Program-made: the position numbers and the translations under genes | Notes under the pieces: model-generated | What the model was told of the DNA's origin: nothing | Databases searched by the model: none | What the model saw: the letters and a program-made list of their open reading frames with translations, nothing else | Origin: JAJDIA01 sp031555505 | GTDB taxonomy: Bacteria; Bacteroidota; Bacteroidia; Bacteroidales; Tannerellaceae | DNA: 32,113 nucleotides | Reading direction: 5' to 3' | Assembly (NCBI GenBank): GCA_031555505.1 | Contig: JAVBUH010000033.1 | Coordinates: 1-32,113, forward strand | Part shown: positions 1 to 7,175 of the stretch, in pieces | How positions within the stretch are numbered: the first letter of the stretch is position 1 | How the letters are laid out: every line of letters starts with the position of its first letter

Positions 1-651
1 AAGTGTTTTTATTTCTTTGGATAAACTCTTTTCGTTTATTCCCAGGAGATTCACATAAAATTCGGTACTTCGCTCTTTTCGGAAATGCTGTTCAACAGCA
101 TTGTAGAATCTCCTCCCAAGGGTATTTACCACAGGGGTATACGAATTCATAAGTTGCCGTTCGGCTTCAAGCAGGATGATACGGAGAAAACTTTGGACGA
201 TACCCGGTTGAAAATCATCCACAGGACGCTTCAGTTCTTCGGTCAGCAATGCGACCAGACTTCCGGCCAGTTGCGGACAAATGGTAATGGTTTTGTTTAG
301 ACTCACCGGGTTAAGGATTTCGGATGTGTACAGGAAGTTGGAATCAAGTTCTGTGACCGCAAAAAGAGATTTGGTAAAGAGGATGATGGTGCCGGAATAA
401 TCGGATTCCATATCAAACTCACAAACCTGACCGGATGCTATGATCAGTATTTCATCGGATTGCACAGTGATTTCCCGAAAGTCAATCCGGAAAGTAGCTT
501 TCCCTTTCGTCAGCCAGATTATCTGATAAAAATTTGCCTTATGAGGTCTGCCGAGCAATTTCGGCAATTCTTTGGCAAACTTCAAATCCTTCACTTCTAT
601 CTCGATAGGTAACGCTTTAAAATCGAATATCCGAATGTTTGTATCCATCAT
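1..651 (-). CDS. AraC-family transcriptional regulator, 3' end cut by window edge
   Basis: The reading frame is open from an ATG at 651 down to base 1, giving 217 codons with no stop. The first ~130 residues look like the cupin-type effector-binding domain of AraC regulators, with segments such as KANFYQIIWLTKGKA and DEILIIASGQVCEFD. The frame runs into the start of the helix-turn-helix region, where residues near LLGINEKSLSKEIKTL match the first AraC helix-turn-helix. The rest of the DNA-binding domain lies outside the window. A second ATG directly follows the first (648), so the start could be one codon later. A TATTTTTG -7 box (659-666) lies only about 8 bases upstream, which implies a leader of just a few bases. 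The regulated genes are not visible. The AraC assignment is by recognition of the fold pattern and is fairly secure; the ligand is unknown. Confidence 0.82.
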   Translation of the reverse strand, partial: MMDTNIRIFDFKALPIEIEVKDLKFAKELPKLLGRPHKANFYQIIWLTKGKATFRIDFREITVQSDEILIIASGQVCEFDMESDYSGTIILFTKSLFAVTELDSNFLYTSEILNPVSLNKTITICPQLAGSLVALLTEELKRPVDDFQPGIVQSFLRIILLEAERQLMNSYTPVVNTLGRRFYNAVEQHFRKERSTEFYVNLLGINEKSLSKEIKTL

Positions 652-658
652 CAGCGTA

Positions 659-666
659 CAAAAATA
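659..666 (-). promoter_or_regulatory. Bacteroidetes -7 box for the AraC-family gene
   Basis: The minus strand reads TATTTTTG, a match to TAnnTTTG. It ends about 8 bases before the ATG at 651, so transcription would begin almost at the start codon. No clear TTTG -33 element is seen at the usual spacing, so this is a moderate call. Confidence 0.45.
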
Positions 667-877
667 ATGATTTCGCTGATGACAGGGTCGAAAAAAGACC
701 ATTATGTTTGGAATACAAGTACAAAATCGGTCTGATTCGCACAAATATTTACTGCCTCTTGGATGTCTCGGATACATTGCTTACATTTGTGAGAGAGTGT
801 GTGACAAGCCGTCATACAAATAATTGTTCAGCCGTTGGTCTGAACCTGTTATTCCGTTAGCAGTAGCCTAAAGAAGC
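667..877. other. Intergenic stretch between the AraC gene and the group II intron
   Basis: No convincing gene is seen in these ~210 bases; a 73-codon open frame crossing it has no family resemblance. It holds a possible plus-strand promoter (TACATTTG, 782-789) and a small hairpin with arms GTTCAG/CTGAAC at 826-845. The intron lies just after the hairpin. Confidence 0.5.
758..789 (+). promoter_or_regulatory. Possible promoter reading toward the intron
   Basis: TACATTTG at 782-789 fits the -7 consensus. CTTG ending at 761 lies 20 bases upstream as a weak -33 element. If active, it would transcribe into the intron starting about 90 bases downstream. No gene is seen between it and the intron, so its natural target is unclear. 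Confidence 0.35.
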
Positions 878-1390
878 GTGCGTTACCAGTAATGGTTCGG
901 TGCGAGACCTTCTTGACAAAAATCCCCGTTTATTTAAAGGAGTTATACGTGAGTAGATACAACCACTATCAACACCGGTAGTCAAGGGATTGGCTGATTG
1001 GTATGAGTAACATATGTGAATCGCTGCACTATCGTGACAAAGTAAGGCTTAAGGTGTTGACAAGCCTCCCCAAAAGGATACGGCAGGTTAACTTCTCTGC
1101 TCGATGAAGTTACACGGACATAAATGCTGTCGGTAGAAGGGCGGACTCTAACCCAGTCGTTAGTTATTTGTATGGAACTTGGTAAGCCCATATTTTCTCC
1201 TGTAGTCTCAGGAAAGTAAACCGTAAGGAAAGACTGACGGAAATGTGGGTAAAAGATTGCAGAGGATGCGAATGCCGGATTGTAATGGTTCGGATAAGGA
1301 TTGAAACATTATCCTGCGCGAAAGCGGGTGGACTTCTGCATGGTGATTCATTACAAGAAACGTGGAGAACTTTTGAATGAAGAAAAGCAA

Positions 1391-2899
1391 ATGGACGGAG
1401 TGAAAACGAAGTGTGCATCTTCGCTATCCTGTAAGCAGCACTGGTCGGATATCGACTGGAATAAATGCGAGTCGGGAGTGAAAAAGCTTCAACGGCGGAT
1501 TGTAAAGGCGTGGCAAGAGAAGGAATACGGCAAGGTCAAATCGTTGCAGTACCTTCTCACAAACTCTTTTGAAGCTAAGGCTTTAGCTGTAAAGAGAGTA
1601 ACTTCTAATAAAGGCGGTAATACTTCAGGAGTGGACAAAGTAAGATGGTCAACTCCAAACTCGAAAATGAAAGCCGTTCAATCTCTGAAGAAAAGAGGAT
1701 ATCATCCCCTTCCCCTAAAACGTGTATTTATAGAAAAGAGTAACGGGAAGAAACGTCCGTTAGGCATTCCCACGATGAAAGACAGGGCAATGCAATCTTT
1801 GTACCTGATGGCTCTGGAACCTATCGCTGAAACTTCTGCTGACGGAAACTCGTATGGATTCCGCAGGAAACGTTCGACGGCAGATGCTATTGATGCCCTG
1901 CATCGCTGGTTATGCAAGGATTATTCACCCCAGTGGATACTGGAAGGAGACATCAAAGGATGTTTCGACCACATCAGTCATGGTTGGCTTATAAAGAATA
2001 TACCGACTGACAAAAGTATCCTTGGTAAGTGGCTCAAGTGTGGAGTGATATACAACAAATGTCTATCTCCGACAGAAGAAGGCACCCCACAAGGTGGAAT
2101 AATCTCACCGACACTGGCGAATATGACACTGGATGGCATAGAGGCATTGGTGAATGAGCATTACAGGGCTAAATACTGTAAGGAGAAGAAAGGATTATTT
2201 TATCCAAAGGTACACTTGATTCGTTATGCGGATGACTTTGTTGTTACAGCAGTGGACAAGGAGATATTGGAAAATATAAGGAAGATGATAACCGGATTCC
2301 TTGAGGAAAGAGGATTAAGCTTATCGGAAGAGAAAACCATAATTACGCATATAGACGAGGGATTTGATTTCCTCGGTTTCAATGTGCGTAAATACAACGG
2401 CAAATTGTTGATTAAGCCTTTCCTAAAGGGACAGAAAAAACTTACCGAGAAACTGCATGAAGTCGTCTTTAGTAATAAAGCGGCGGCACAAAATAAACTG
2501 ATAGTCAAACTCAATCCAGTACTAACCGGATGGGGAAACTATTATAGACATGTGGTATCAAAGAAGGTTTTCTGCAAAATGGATCACACCCTTTTCCTAC
2601 AGCTAAAGAGGTGGTCATTCAGAAGGCATCACAACAAATCAAGGGATTGGTGTATGAAGAGATACTTCAAAACGGATGGAAACAGGCATTGGTGTTTCAA
2701 ATGCCAGGCAATGGAAAGTGGGAAGAAGAAAATCTTCACACTGAAATTGCTAAGCGATATACCAATAGTCCGATATACAAAAGTGAAGAAAGATGCCAAC
2801 CCATTCGACCCTATTTGGGACGATTACTTCGAGCAAAGAAAGCTGAAAGCCAAATTAAAAAGAAGTTACGGAAAAGTTGCCAGACCGGTTCAAATTTAG
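1391..2899 (+). CDS. ltrA: Group II intron reverse transcriptase/maturase, no HNH domain
   Basis: This protein splices the host intron (maturase activity) and copies it into DNA at new sites. From this ATG it is 502 residues. Reverse-transcriptase blocks appear in order: KRPLGIPTMKDRAMQ, LEGDIKGCFDHI (catalytic Asp), GTPQGGIISP and RYADDFVV near residues 278-284, which holds the catalytic YADD. The maturase (X) domain follows with GWGNYYRHV and KRYFKT, then IVRYTKVKKDANPFDP. In relatives that carry an HNH endonuclease, the CxxC/HNH motifs come after this last segment. Here the protein stops about 30 residues later with no such motif. Starts at 1301 (ATG) and 1373 (TTG, with GGAG five bases upstream) are in frame; the conserved part does not need them. 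The gene is more AT-rich than its neighbours, consistent with transfer. Confidence 0.9.
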   Translation: MDGVKTKCASSLSCKQHWSDIDWNKCESGVKKLQRRIVKAWQEKEYGKVKSLQYLLTNSFEAKALAVKRVTSNKGGNTSGVDKVRWSTPNSKMKAVQSLKKRGYHPLPLKRVFIEKSNGKKRPLGIPTMKDRAMQSLYLMALEPIAETSADGNSYGFRRKRSTADAIDALHRWLCKDYSPQWILEGDIKGCFDHISHGWLIKNIPTDKSILGKWLKCGVIYNKCLSPTEEGTPQGGIISPTLANMTLDGIEALVNEHYRAKYCKEKKGLFYPKVHLIRYADDFVVTAVDKEILENIRKMITGFLEERGLSLSEEKTIITHIDEGFDFLGFNVRKYNGKLLIKPFLKGQKKLTEKLHEVVFSNKAAAQNKLIVKLNPVLTGWGNYYRHVVSKKVFCKMDHTLFLQLKRWSFRRHHNKSRDWCMKRYFKTDGNRHWCFKCQAMESGKKKIFTLKLLSDIPIVRYTKVKKDANPFDPIWDDYFEQRKLKAKLKRSYGKVARPVQI

Positions 2900-2922
2900 T
2901 AATTTTGAACTTTGAATTGCCT

Positions 2923-2956
2923 GAGCCGTATGCGGTGAAAGTCTCATGTACGGTTC
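2923..2956 (+). ncRNA. Group II intron domain V (catalytic hairpin)
   Basis: A 34-nt hairpin begins GAGCCGUAUGCGGUGAAAG and ends UACGGUUC. The eight-base-pair basal helix and the AGC catalytic triad at 2924-2926 match bacterial domain V. One base in the distal stem (the U of GUCUC, where relatives usually have G) weakens a pair. It lies 23 bases after the maturase stop codon, as expected. Confidence 0.88.
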
Positions 2957-3000
2957 TTACAGGGGAAAGCGGCAGTAATGCCGCCGACCTACTGAGTTAT
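2957..3000 (+). ncRNA. Group II intron domain VI with branch-point adenosine
   Basis: The inner stem is GCGGCA/UGCCGC closed by a GUAA tetraloop. The basal stem pairs CAGGGG with CCU-CUG and leaves A2991 bulged, the expected lariat branch point. The 3' splice site after AU at 3000 is nine bases beyond it, close to the usual seven or eight. Confidence 0.78.
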
Positions 3001-3116
3001 TTGAAGTGGTGAAAAATGAAGCGAGGTAAAGCGGCTAAGTAGTTTCTAAGTCATTACCTATTGCTAAATATTAGTAGTTCAAACCCCTGAATTTTACGGC
3101 ATTTCTAAATAATCAC

Positions 3117-3124
3117 TACCTTTG
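3117..3124 (+). promoter_or_regulatory. -7 box for the symporter-anmK operon
   Basis: TACCTTTG matches TAnnTTTG and lies 28 bases before the symporter ATG. The -33 region is only T-rich, so the call rests mostly on the -7 box and position. Confidence 0.5.
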
Positions 3125-3152
3125 TTACAAGAATCTTCAATTTTTGAATATC

Positions 3153-4619
3153 ATGGACTCAAGCTTGCTGTTAATCGCATTTCTGGCGTATACCTTATTG
3201 ATCTTTGCGGTCACGTGGATCACCTCGCGCAAAGCCAACAACGATACCTTCTTTACCGGCAACCGCCGTTCGCCCTGGTTCGTAGTGGCATACGGTATGA
3301 TTGGCGCGTCGCTTTCGGGCGTCACCTTCATGTCGGTACCCGGCAATGTGCTGGCACAGCGCTTTTACTATATGCCGATGGTATTCGGCTTTCTGGCCGG
3401 CTATATGATCATTGCGCTGGTGTTAATGCCGCTTTACTACCGCATGAACCTGACGTCTATATATACCTTTTTAGAAAAGCGGTTTGGGCTCTTTACGTAT
3501 AAGTCGGGAGCGGCGTTCTTTATCCTGTCGCGTACGTTGGGCGCCACGCTGCGGATGTTTCTGGTGGTAAGTGTGCTGCATCTTTTTATTCTGGACAGCC
3601 TGGGTGTTCCCTTTTGGGTAGCCGGATTACTGTTTGTGGTACTCATCCTTCTCTACACACTGAAAGGCGGCATAAAGACCATTGTATGGACCGATATGTT
3701 GCAGACCACCTTCATGTTGCTGGCCGTCATTATATGTGTCATCACGATCTGCCGGCAACTGGACTGGGATGCCAGCGAGATGTTCGCGCAGGTAAAAGCC
3801 AGCGGATACGCCCGTATGTTCGACACCGAGTGGCTTTCGAAGACACACTATCTGAAACAATTCCTGAGTGGTATGTTTGTCTGTATCGCCATGACCGGGC
3901 TCGACCAGGAAATGATGCAGAAGAACCTGAGTTGCAAAAACATCAGAGACGCGCAGAAAAATATGTTTACGTTTAGCGCCATCCTGGTGGTAGTCAACTA
4001 CCTGTTCCTCCTTCTCGGTGCAGTGCTCATCCTGTTTGCACAACAAAAAGGATTGACATTTGCCGATACTGATCGTATTTTCCCCACCATCGCCATCGAG
4101 CACCTTGGCCCGTTTGCCGGACTGGTATTTATTATCGGTCTCATTTCGGCCGCTTATCCCAGCGCTGACGGGGCGCTTACGTCACTCACTACATCGATCT
4201 GTATTGATATGGTGGGGATGGACAAGAAAACCGATTGGGACGAACAAAAGAAGAAGAAAGTGCGTTACATCATCCACCTTTCGATGGCTTTCCTATTCCT
4301 CTTGCTGATCATCTTTTATAATGCAGTGAAGAATGATGCCATCATTAACCTGGTATACGCCGTAGCCTCCTACACGTATGGGCCATTGCTCGGCTTTTTC
4401 TTTTTCGGTATCCTGACCAGGTATCAAGTGCGCGACAAGATGATGCCCGTAGTAGCCATCCTGTCGCCGCTTTGCTGTTTTGCGTTAGACGTGCTGTTCC
4501 AAGCCTGGTTCGATTTCGGATTCGGCTTCACCCTGCTGATCGTAAACGGTACGCTTACCTTTGCCGGTATGTGGCTCTTCAGAATACAAAAGAACTCCCC
4601 TAACCTACCCGCCCAATGA
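3153..4619 (+). CDS. Sodium:solute symporter (SSS family) linked to anmK
   Basis: This is an inner-membrane transporter of 488 residues that would use the sodium gradient to import a small solute. About thirteen hydrophobic segments are visible, with SSS-typical stretches SRKANNDTFFTGNRRSPWF near residue 25, GASLSGVTFMSVPG, LKGGIKTIVWTDMLQ, and AAYPSADGALTSLTTS. I chose the ATG at 3153; an in-frame TTG at 3144 would add three residues. Its stop overlaps the anmK start by four bases, so the two are translationally coupled. That linkage suggests the cargo is a cell-wall-derived amino sugar such as MurNAc or anhydro-MurNAc. As I recall, Tannerella has an inner-membrane MurNAc transporter linked to a MurNAc kinase, which is a useful precedent. 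The substrate is inferred from context only; sugars or sialic acid are alternatives. Confidence 0.85.
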   Translation: MDSSLLLIAFLAYTLLIFAVTWITSRKANNDTFFTGNRRSPWFVVAYGMIGASLSGVTFMSVPGNVLAQRFYYMPMVFGFLAGYMIIALVLMPLYYRMNLTSIYTFLEKRFGLFTYKSGAAFFILSRTLGATLRMFLVVSVLHLFILDSLGVPFWVAGLLFVVLILLYTLKGGIKTIVWTDMLQTTFMLLAVIICVITICRQLDWDASEMFAQVKASGYARMFDTEWLSKTHYLKQFLSGMFVCIAMTGLDQEMMQKNLSCKNIRDAQKNMFTFSAILVVVNYLFLLLGAVLILFAQQKGLTFADTDRIFPTIAIEHLGPFAGLVFIIGLISAAYPSADGALTSLTTSICIDMVGMDKKTDWDEQKKKKVRYIIHLSMAFLFLLLIIFYNAVKNDAIINLVYAVASYTYGPLLGFFFFGILTRYQVRDKMMPVVAILSPLCCFALDVLFQAWFDFGFGFTLLIVNGTLTFAGMWLFRIQKNSPNLPAQ

Positions 4620-5677
4620 ACAGCGAATACCACATCATCGGATTAATGAGCGGCACGTCTCTCGACGGGTTGGACATTGCCTATGTACATTTCCGGCAGG
4701 AAGGCGGCCGGTGGAACTACCAGATCCTACACGCCGACAGTATACCTTATAGTCGGGAATGGCAGGATAAACTACGTAATTCGTACTACCAGACAGCCGA
4801 AGGCATCACGGCGCTCGATGCTGAATACGGACGCTATCTGGGCGAACGGGTCAACGTATTTATCCATCAACACCAGATAGGCGAAGTCGATTTTATAGCC
4901 TCGCACGGACATACAGTCTTTCATCGCCCCGATCTGGGCTACAACCTGCAAATCGGTAACGGGGCGCACCTGCATGCCACGTCCGGCTTGCCGGTAGTGT
5001 GCGATTTCCGCACGCTCGATGTCGCCTTTGGCGGACAAGGAGCACCGTTGGTACCCATTGGCGACAAACTATTATTCGACGCCTATGACTATTGCCTCAA
5101 CATCGGAGGCTTTGCCAATATTTCATTCGACGACGAACAGGGCCGACGCATCGCTTACGATCTTTGTCCCGCCAATTACTGCCTTAACCGGCTGATGCGT
5201 ACACGTGGACAGGAGTACGACCGCAACGGGGATACTGCCCGTTCAGGGAAAGTGAACCGGCTGCTTTTTGATGCGTTGAACGCATTAGCATATTACCACC
5301 TCCCCGCACCCAAATCACTGGCGCAGGAATGGGTGGATGCCCACATCTTCCCGTTGGTGAACCAATGCAACGATACATTTGAAAACCTCATCGCCACCCT
5401 CACCGAACACGCCGCTTACCAAATAGCCTATCCGCTACGCGAAGGAGCCAGTGTGTTAGTCACCGGCGGCGGCGCCTACAATACCTATCTGCTGGAGCGT
5501 GCATTAGCCCACAAATATTTTATCTGTGTAAAGCCCGATCCTGCCCTTATCGAATATAAGGAAGCCCTGATTTTTGCCTTTCTCGGTCTGCGCCGTGCCG
5601 AACGGCTACCCAATTGCCTGCAAAGCGTCACAGGCGCTTCGCACGATGTGGAATCAGGACTTGTCTACGGCTTTTAG
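4616..5677 (+). CDS. anmK: Anhydro-N-acetylmuramic acid kinase
   Basis: AnmK is a cytoplasmic enzyme. It hydrolyses the 1,6-anhydro ring of anhydro-MurNAc and phosphorylates it with ATP to MurNAc-6-phosphate, a step in peptidoglycan recycling. The 353-residue protein has the family start IIGLMSGTSLDGLD (phosphate-binding loop), then ASHGHTVFHRP, CDFRTLDVAFGGQGAPLVP, LNIGGFANIS and the late ATP-site motif VTGGGAYNTYL. Length and motif order are full and normal. It is the second gene of an operon with the upstream symporter (overlap 4616-4619). No murQ etherase is visible in this window, so the next step must be encoded elsewhere. A terminator follows at 5689-5722. Confidence 0.96.
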   Translation: MNSEYHIIGLMSGTSLDGLDIAYVHFRQEGGRWNYQILHADSIPYSREWQDKLRNSYYQTAEGITALDAEYGRYLGERVNVFIHQHQIGEVDFIASHGHTVFHRPDLGYNLQIGNGAHLHATSGLPVVCDFRTLDVAFGGQGAPLVPIGDKLLFDAYDYCLNIGGFANISFDDEQGRRIAYDLCPANYCLNRLMRTRGQEYDRNGDTARSGKVNRLLFDALNALAYYHLPAPKSLAQEWVDAHIFPLVNQCNDTFENLIATLTEHAAYQIAYPLREGASVLVTGGGAYNTYLLERALAHKYFICVKPDPALIEYKEALIFAFLGLRRAERLPNCLQSVTGASHDVESGLVYGF

Positions 5678-5688
5678 TATGCTTACTT

Positions 5689-5722
5689 ACAAAGGCAGCC
5701 CCAATGCTGGGACTGCCTTTGT
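5689..5722. terminator. Convergent terminator between anmK and aqpZ
   Basis: Arms ACAAAGGCAG and CTGCCTTTGT pair perfectly over ten bases, with an extra CCC/GGG inside. The hairpin sits between two genes that end facing each other, so it can serve both. The flanking T-runs are short. Confidence 0.65.
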
Positions 5723-5750
5723 ATCGTTGAACCGTTGACTGGAACAATCT

Positions 5751-6419
5751 TTACTTCGCCGGTTCCGTATCGATGGCTTTCCAGGTGAAAGCGGCCAAAG
5801 CGGCGCCAAGGAACGGAGCCACGATGAAAAGCCACAACTGTGCCAGCGCATCACCTCCCTGGAAGATAGCCGGGCCGATACTACGGGCTGGGTTGACTGA
5901 TGTGCCCGTGATAGGGATACAAACGATGTGGATCAACACCAGGGCAAGACCGATCGCCAAGCCTGCAAATTGGTTGTTAGCTCCCTTTGAAGTAGCACCT
6001 AATACCACCAAGAGGAAGATAAAGGTAAACACTGTTTCGGCGATGAAGGCCGGAACCATGTCGGCATAACCGTTGGCACCCGTGAGTGTAGTGGTAGAGC
6101 CCGAATCTTTAGCCAGTACAAAAAGGATTCCGGAACCGATCACAGCTCCGATCACCTGAAAAATCATATACATACCGGCATCTTTACCCGACATCCCTTT
6201 ATTCAACCATACCCCCAGGGTAATGGCCGGGTTGATATGGCAACCGGATATCTTCCCGATCGTGTAAGCCATCGCAACGACAGACAGCCCGAAAGCAAAC
6301 GCTACCCCCAGTGTTCCCACAGCGGCGAAAGGTTGACCTGTTCCGGCAAATACAGCACTACCACAACCCATGAGTACCAGAACCATGGTTCCGATCATTT
6401 CAGCTACATACTTTTTCAT
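5751..6419 (-). CDS. aqpZ: Aquaporin Z water channel
   Basis: This inner-membrane water channel has 222 residues, close to the usual 230. Six membrane helices and two half-helices are readable. The two NPA boxes are at residues 63-65 (GCHINPAITLGVW) and 176-178 (TSVNPARSIGPAIF). The stretch LIHIVCIPITGTSVNPARS matches the AqpZ selectivity filter, with a His in helix 5 and an Arg after the second NPA, so water rather than glycerol is expected. No canonical promoter box is obvious in the 80 bases upstream. It ends facing anmK and does not belong to the neighbouring receptor module. Confidence 0.95.
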   Translation of the reverse strand: MKKYVAEMIGTMVLVLMGCGSAVFAGTGQPFAAVGTLGVAFAFGLSVVAMAYTIGKISGCHINPAITLGVWLNKGMSGKDAGMYMIFQVIGAVIGSGILFVLAKDSGSTTTLTGANGYADMVPAFIAETVFTFIFLLVVLGATSKGANNQFAGLAIGLALVLIHIVCIPITGTSVNPARSIGPAIFQGGDALAQLWLFIVAPFLGAALAAFTWKAIDTEPAK

Positions 6420-6501
6420 TTTGCATTCAATTTAGTTAAACATATACTATCGTATGCACGCAGCATACGCTGATAAAACAATGCGTAGGGGTGTCTTGTT
6501 C

Positions 6502-7134
6502 TCATCGCCTGACAGCTCTTCCCCAATGTGGGGAAACGGTATCTTTCGCTTCAGAGGCAAACAGGATCTGTGCCCGTTCGATATCGGCATCGAACAATTT
6601 GTATGCACCTCCCATAAACGCTGCCATTTGGTGTTGAAATTGCGCATTGCAGAAGATAGCACGCGGATTATCGGGGTTTTGCTTCAGCGCTTCTCCGTAA
6701 TATTCCGCCACCACACCTGCATAACGTGGGCCATTTGTGGCAGGATCAATAGCCATCAGTGCAAAATAACGATATCCGCGGAGCATGTTTACTTCTGACA
6801 ATGCCTTGGGATCGGTAATTTTCAGTTTTTTCAGCATATCGAGACACGTTTCGGCATCTTGCAGGTACTGCTGCTTTTCTGCCGGATCGGTTACCCGGAA
6901 TGAGAGTTCAATATCTACATAAGCAACATAATACCACGGCAACCAATCGGCGGCATTTGCACCGGCCAGACGTTCAAACCGTGAACGGGCTTGTTTCCAA
7001 TCAACCTCGCTGGTAGCCTGATCTACACTTTGGACAGCCGTTTCCAACGCTTTGGAAAAATCCTGTGCTTGCACACTTACACCGCAAAAATAACATAAAC
7101 ACATGATAAAAAGGATACTACTTAACTGTTTCAT
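6502..7134 (-). CDS. Secreted TPR-like helical protein linked to a TonB-dependent receptor
   Basis: I do not recognise a named family. The 210-residue protein starts at an ATG at 7134 followed by a good signal peptide, MKQLSSILFIMCLCYFCGVS, with cleavage expected after VQAQ. An upstream in-frame ATG at 7167 would bury the signal and is rejected. The mature part is helical with TPR-like spacing: DWLPWYYVAYVDIELSF, YLQDAETCLDMLKKL and AEYYGEALKQNPDNPRAIFCNAQ. It ends SPHWGRAVRR. It follows the TonB-dependent receptor gene by 41 bases on the same strand and is probably co-transcribed with it and controlled by the LytTR gene upstream. A periplasmic partner for the receptor is a reasonable inference. 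The exact ligand or role cannot be read from the sequence. Confidence 0.75.
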   Translation of the reverse strand: MKQLSSILFIMCLCYFCGVSVQAQDFSKALETAVQSVDQATSEVDWKQARSRFERLAGANAADWLPWYYVAYVDIELSFRVTDPAEKQQYLQDAETCLDMLKKLKITDPKALSEVNMLRGYRYFALMAIDPATNGPRYAGVVAEYYGEALKQNPDNPRAIFCNAQFQHQMAAFMGGAYKLFDADIERAQILFASEAKDTVSPHWGRAVRR

Positions 7135-7175
7135 AACATTTATTATTAAAAATTGATTGATAAACATAGAATGAG

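Larger units (their letters stand above)
878..3000 (+). mobile_element. Group II intron (retroelement) with internal maturase gene
   Basis: This is a self-splicing, retromobile ribozyme that encodes its own reverse transcriptase. The 3' end is well defined: a 34-nt domain V at 2923-2956 is followed by a domain VI stem with a bulged adenine at 2991, and the element ends AU at 3000. The 5' end is less certain. GTGCG, the usual intron start, occurs at 878 and again at 900. I prefer 878 because CTTCT at 1092-1096 could pair as EBS1 with AGAAG just before 878, but that pairing is short. The maturase gene occupies the domain IV position. No neighbouring gene is visibly interrupted; the intron sits between the divergently arranged AraC and symporter genes. 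Calling a group II intron is secure; the left boundary is not. Confidence 0.85.

Noticed and set aside
639..860. A 73-codon plus-strand frame beside the AraC gene.
   Set aside because: It has no family likeness or promoter and overlaps the regulator's 5' end.
1045..1049. AGGCT as an EBS2 exon-binding site supporting the 878 start.
   Set aside because: It also pairs with a nearby AAGCCT (about 1061-1066) as a local hairpin, so it is not independent evidence.
1301..1390. Longer maturase start at 1301.
   Set aside because: The extra 30 codons have no likeness to intron maturases and overlap a region that should fold as intron RNA. The TTG at 1373 or the ATG at 1391 is more likely.
2611..3012. 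A 133-codon plus-strand frame overlapping the end of the intron maturase.
   Set aside because: It runs through the catalytic domain V and VI RNA in another frame, so it is not expected to encode protein.
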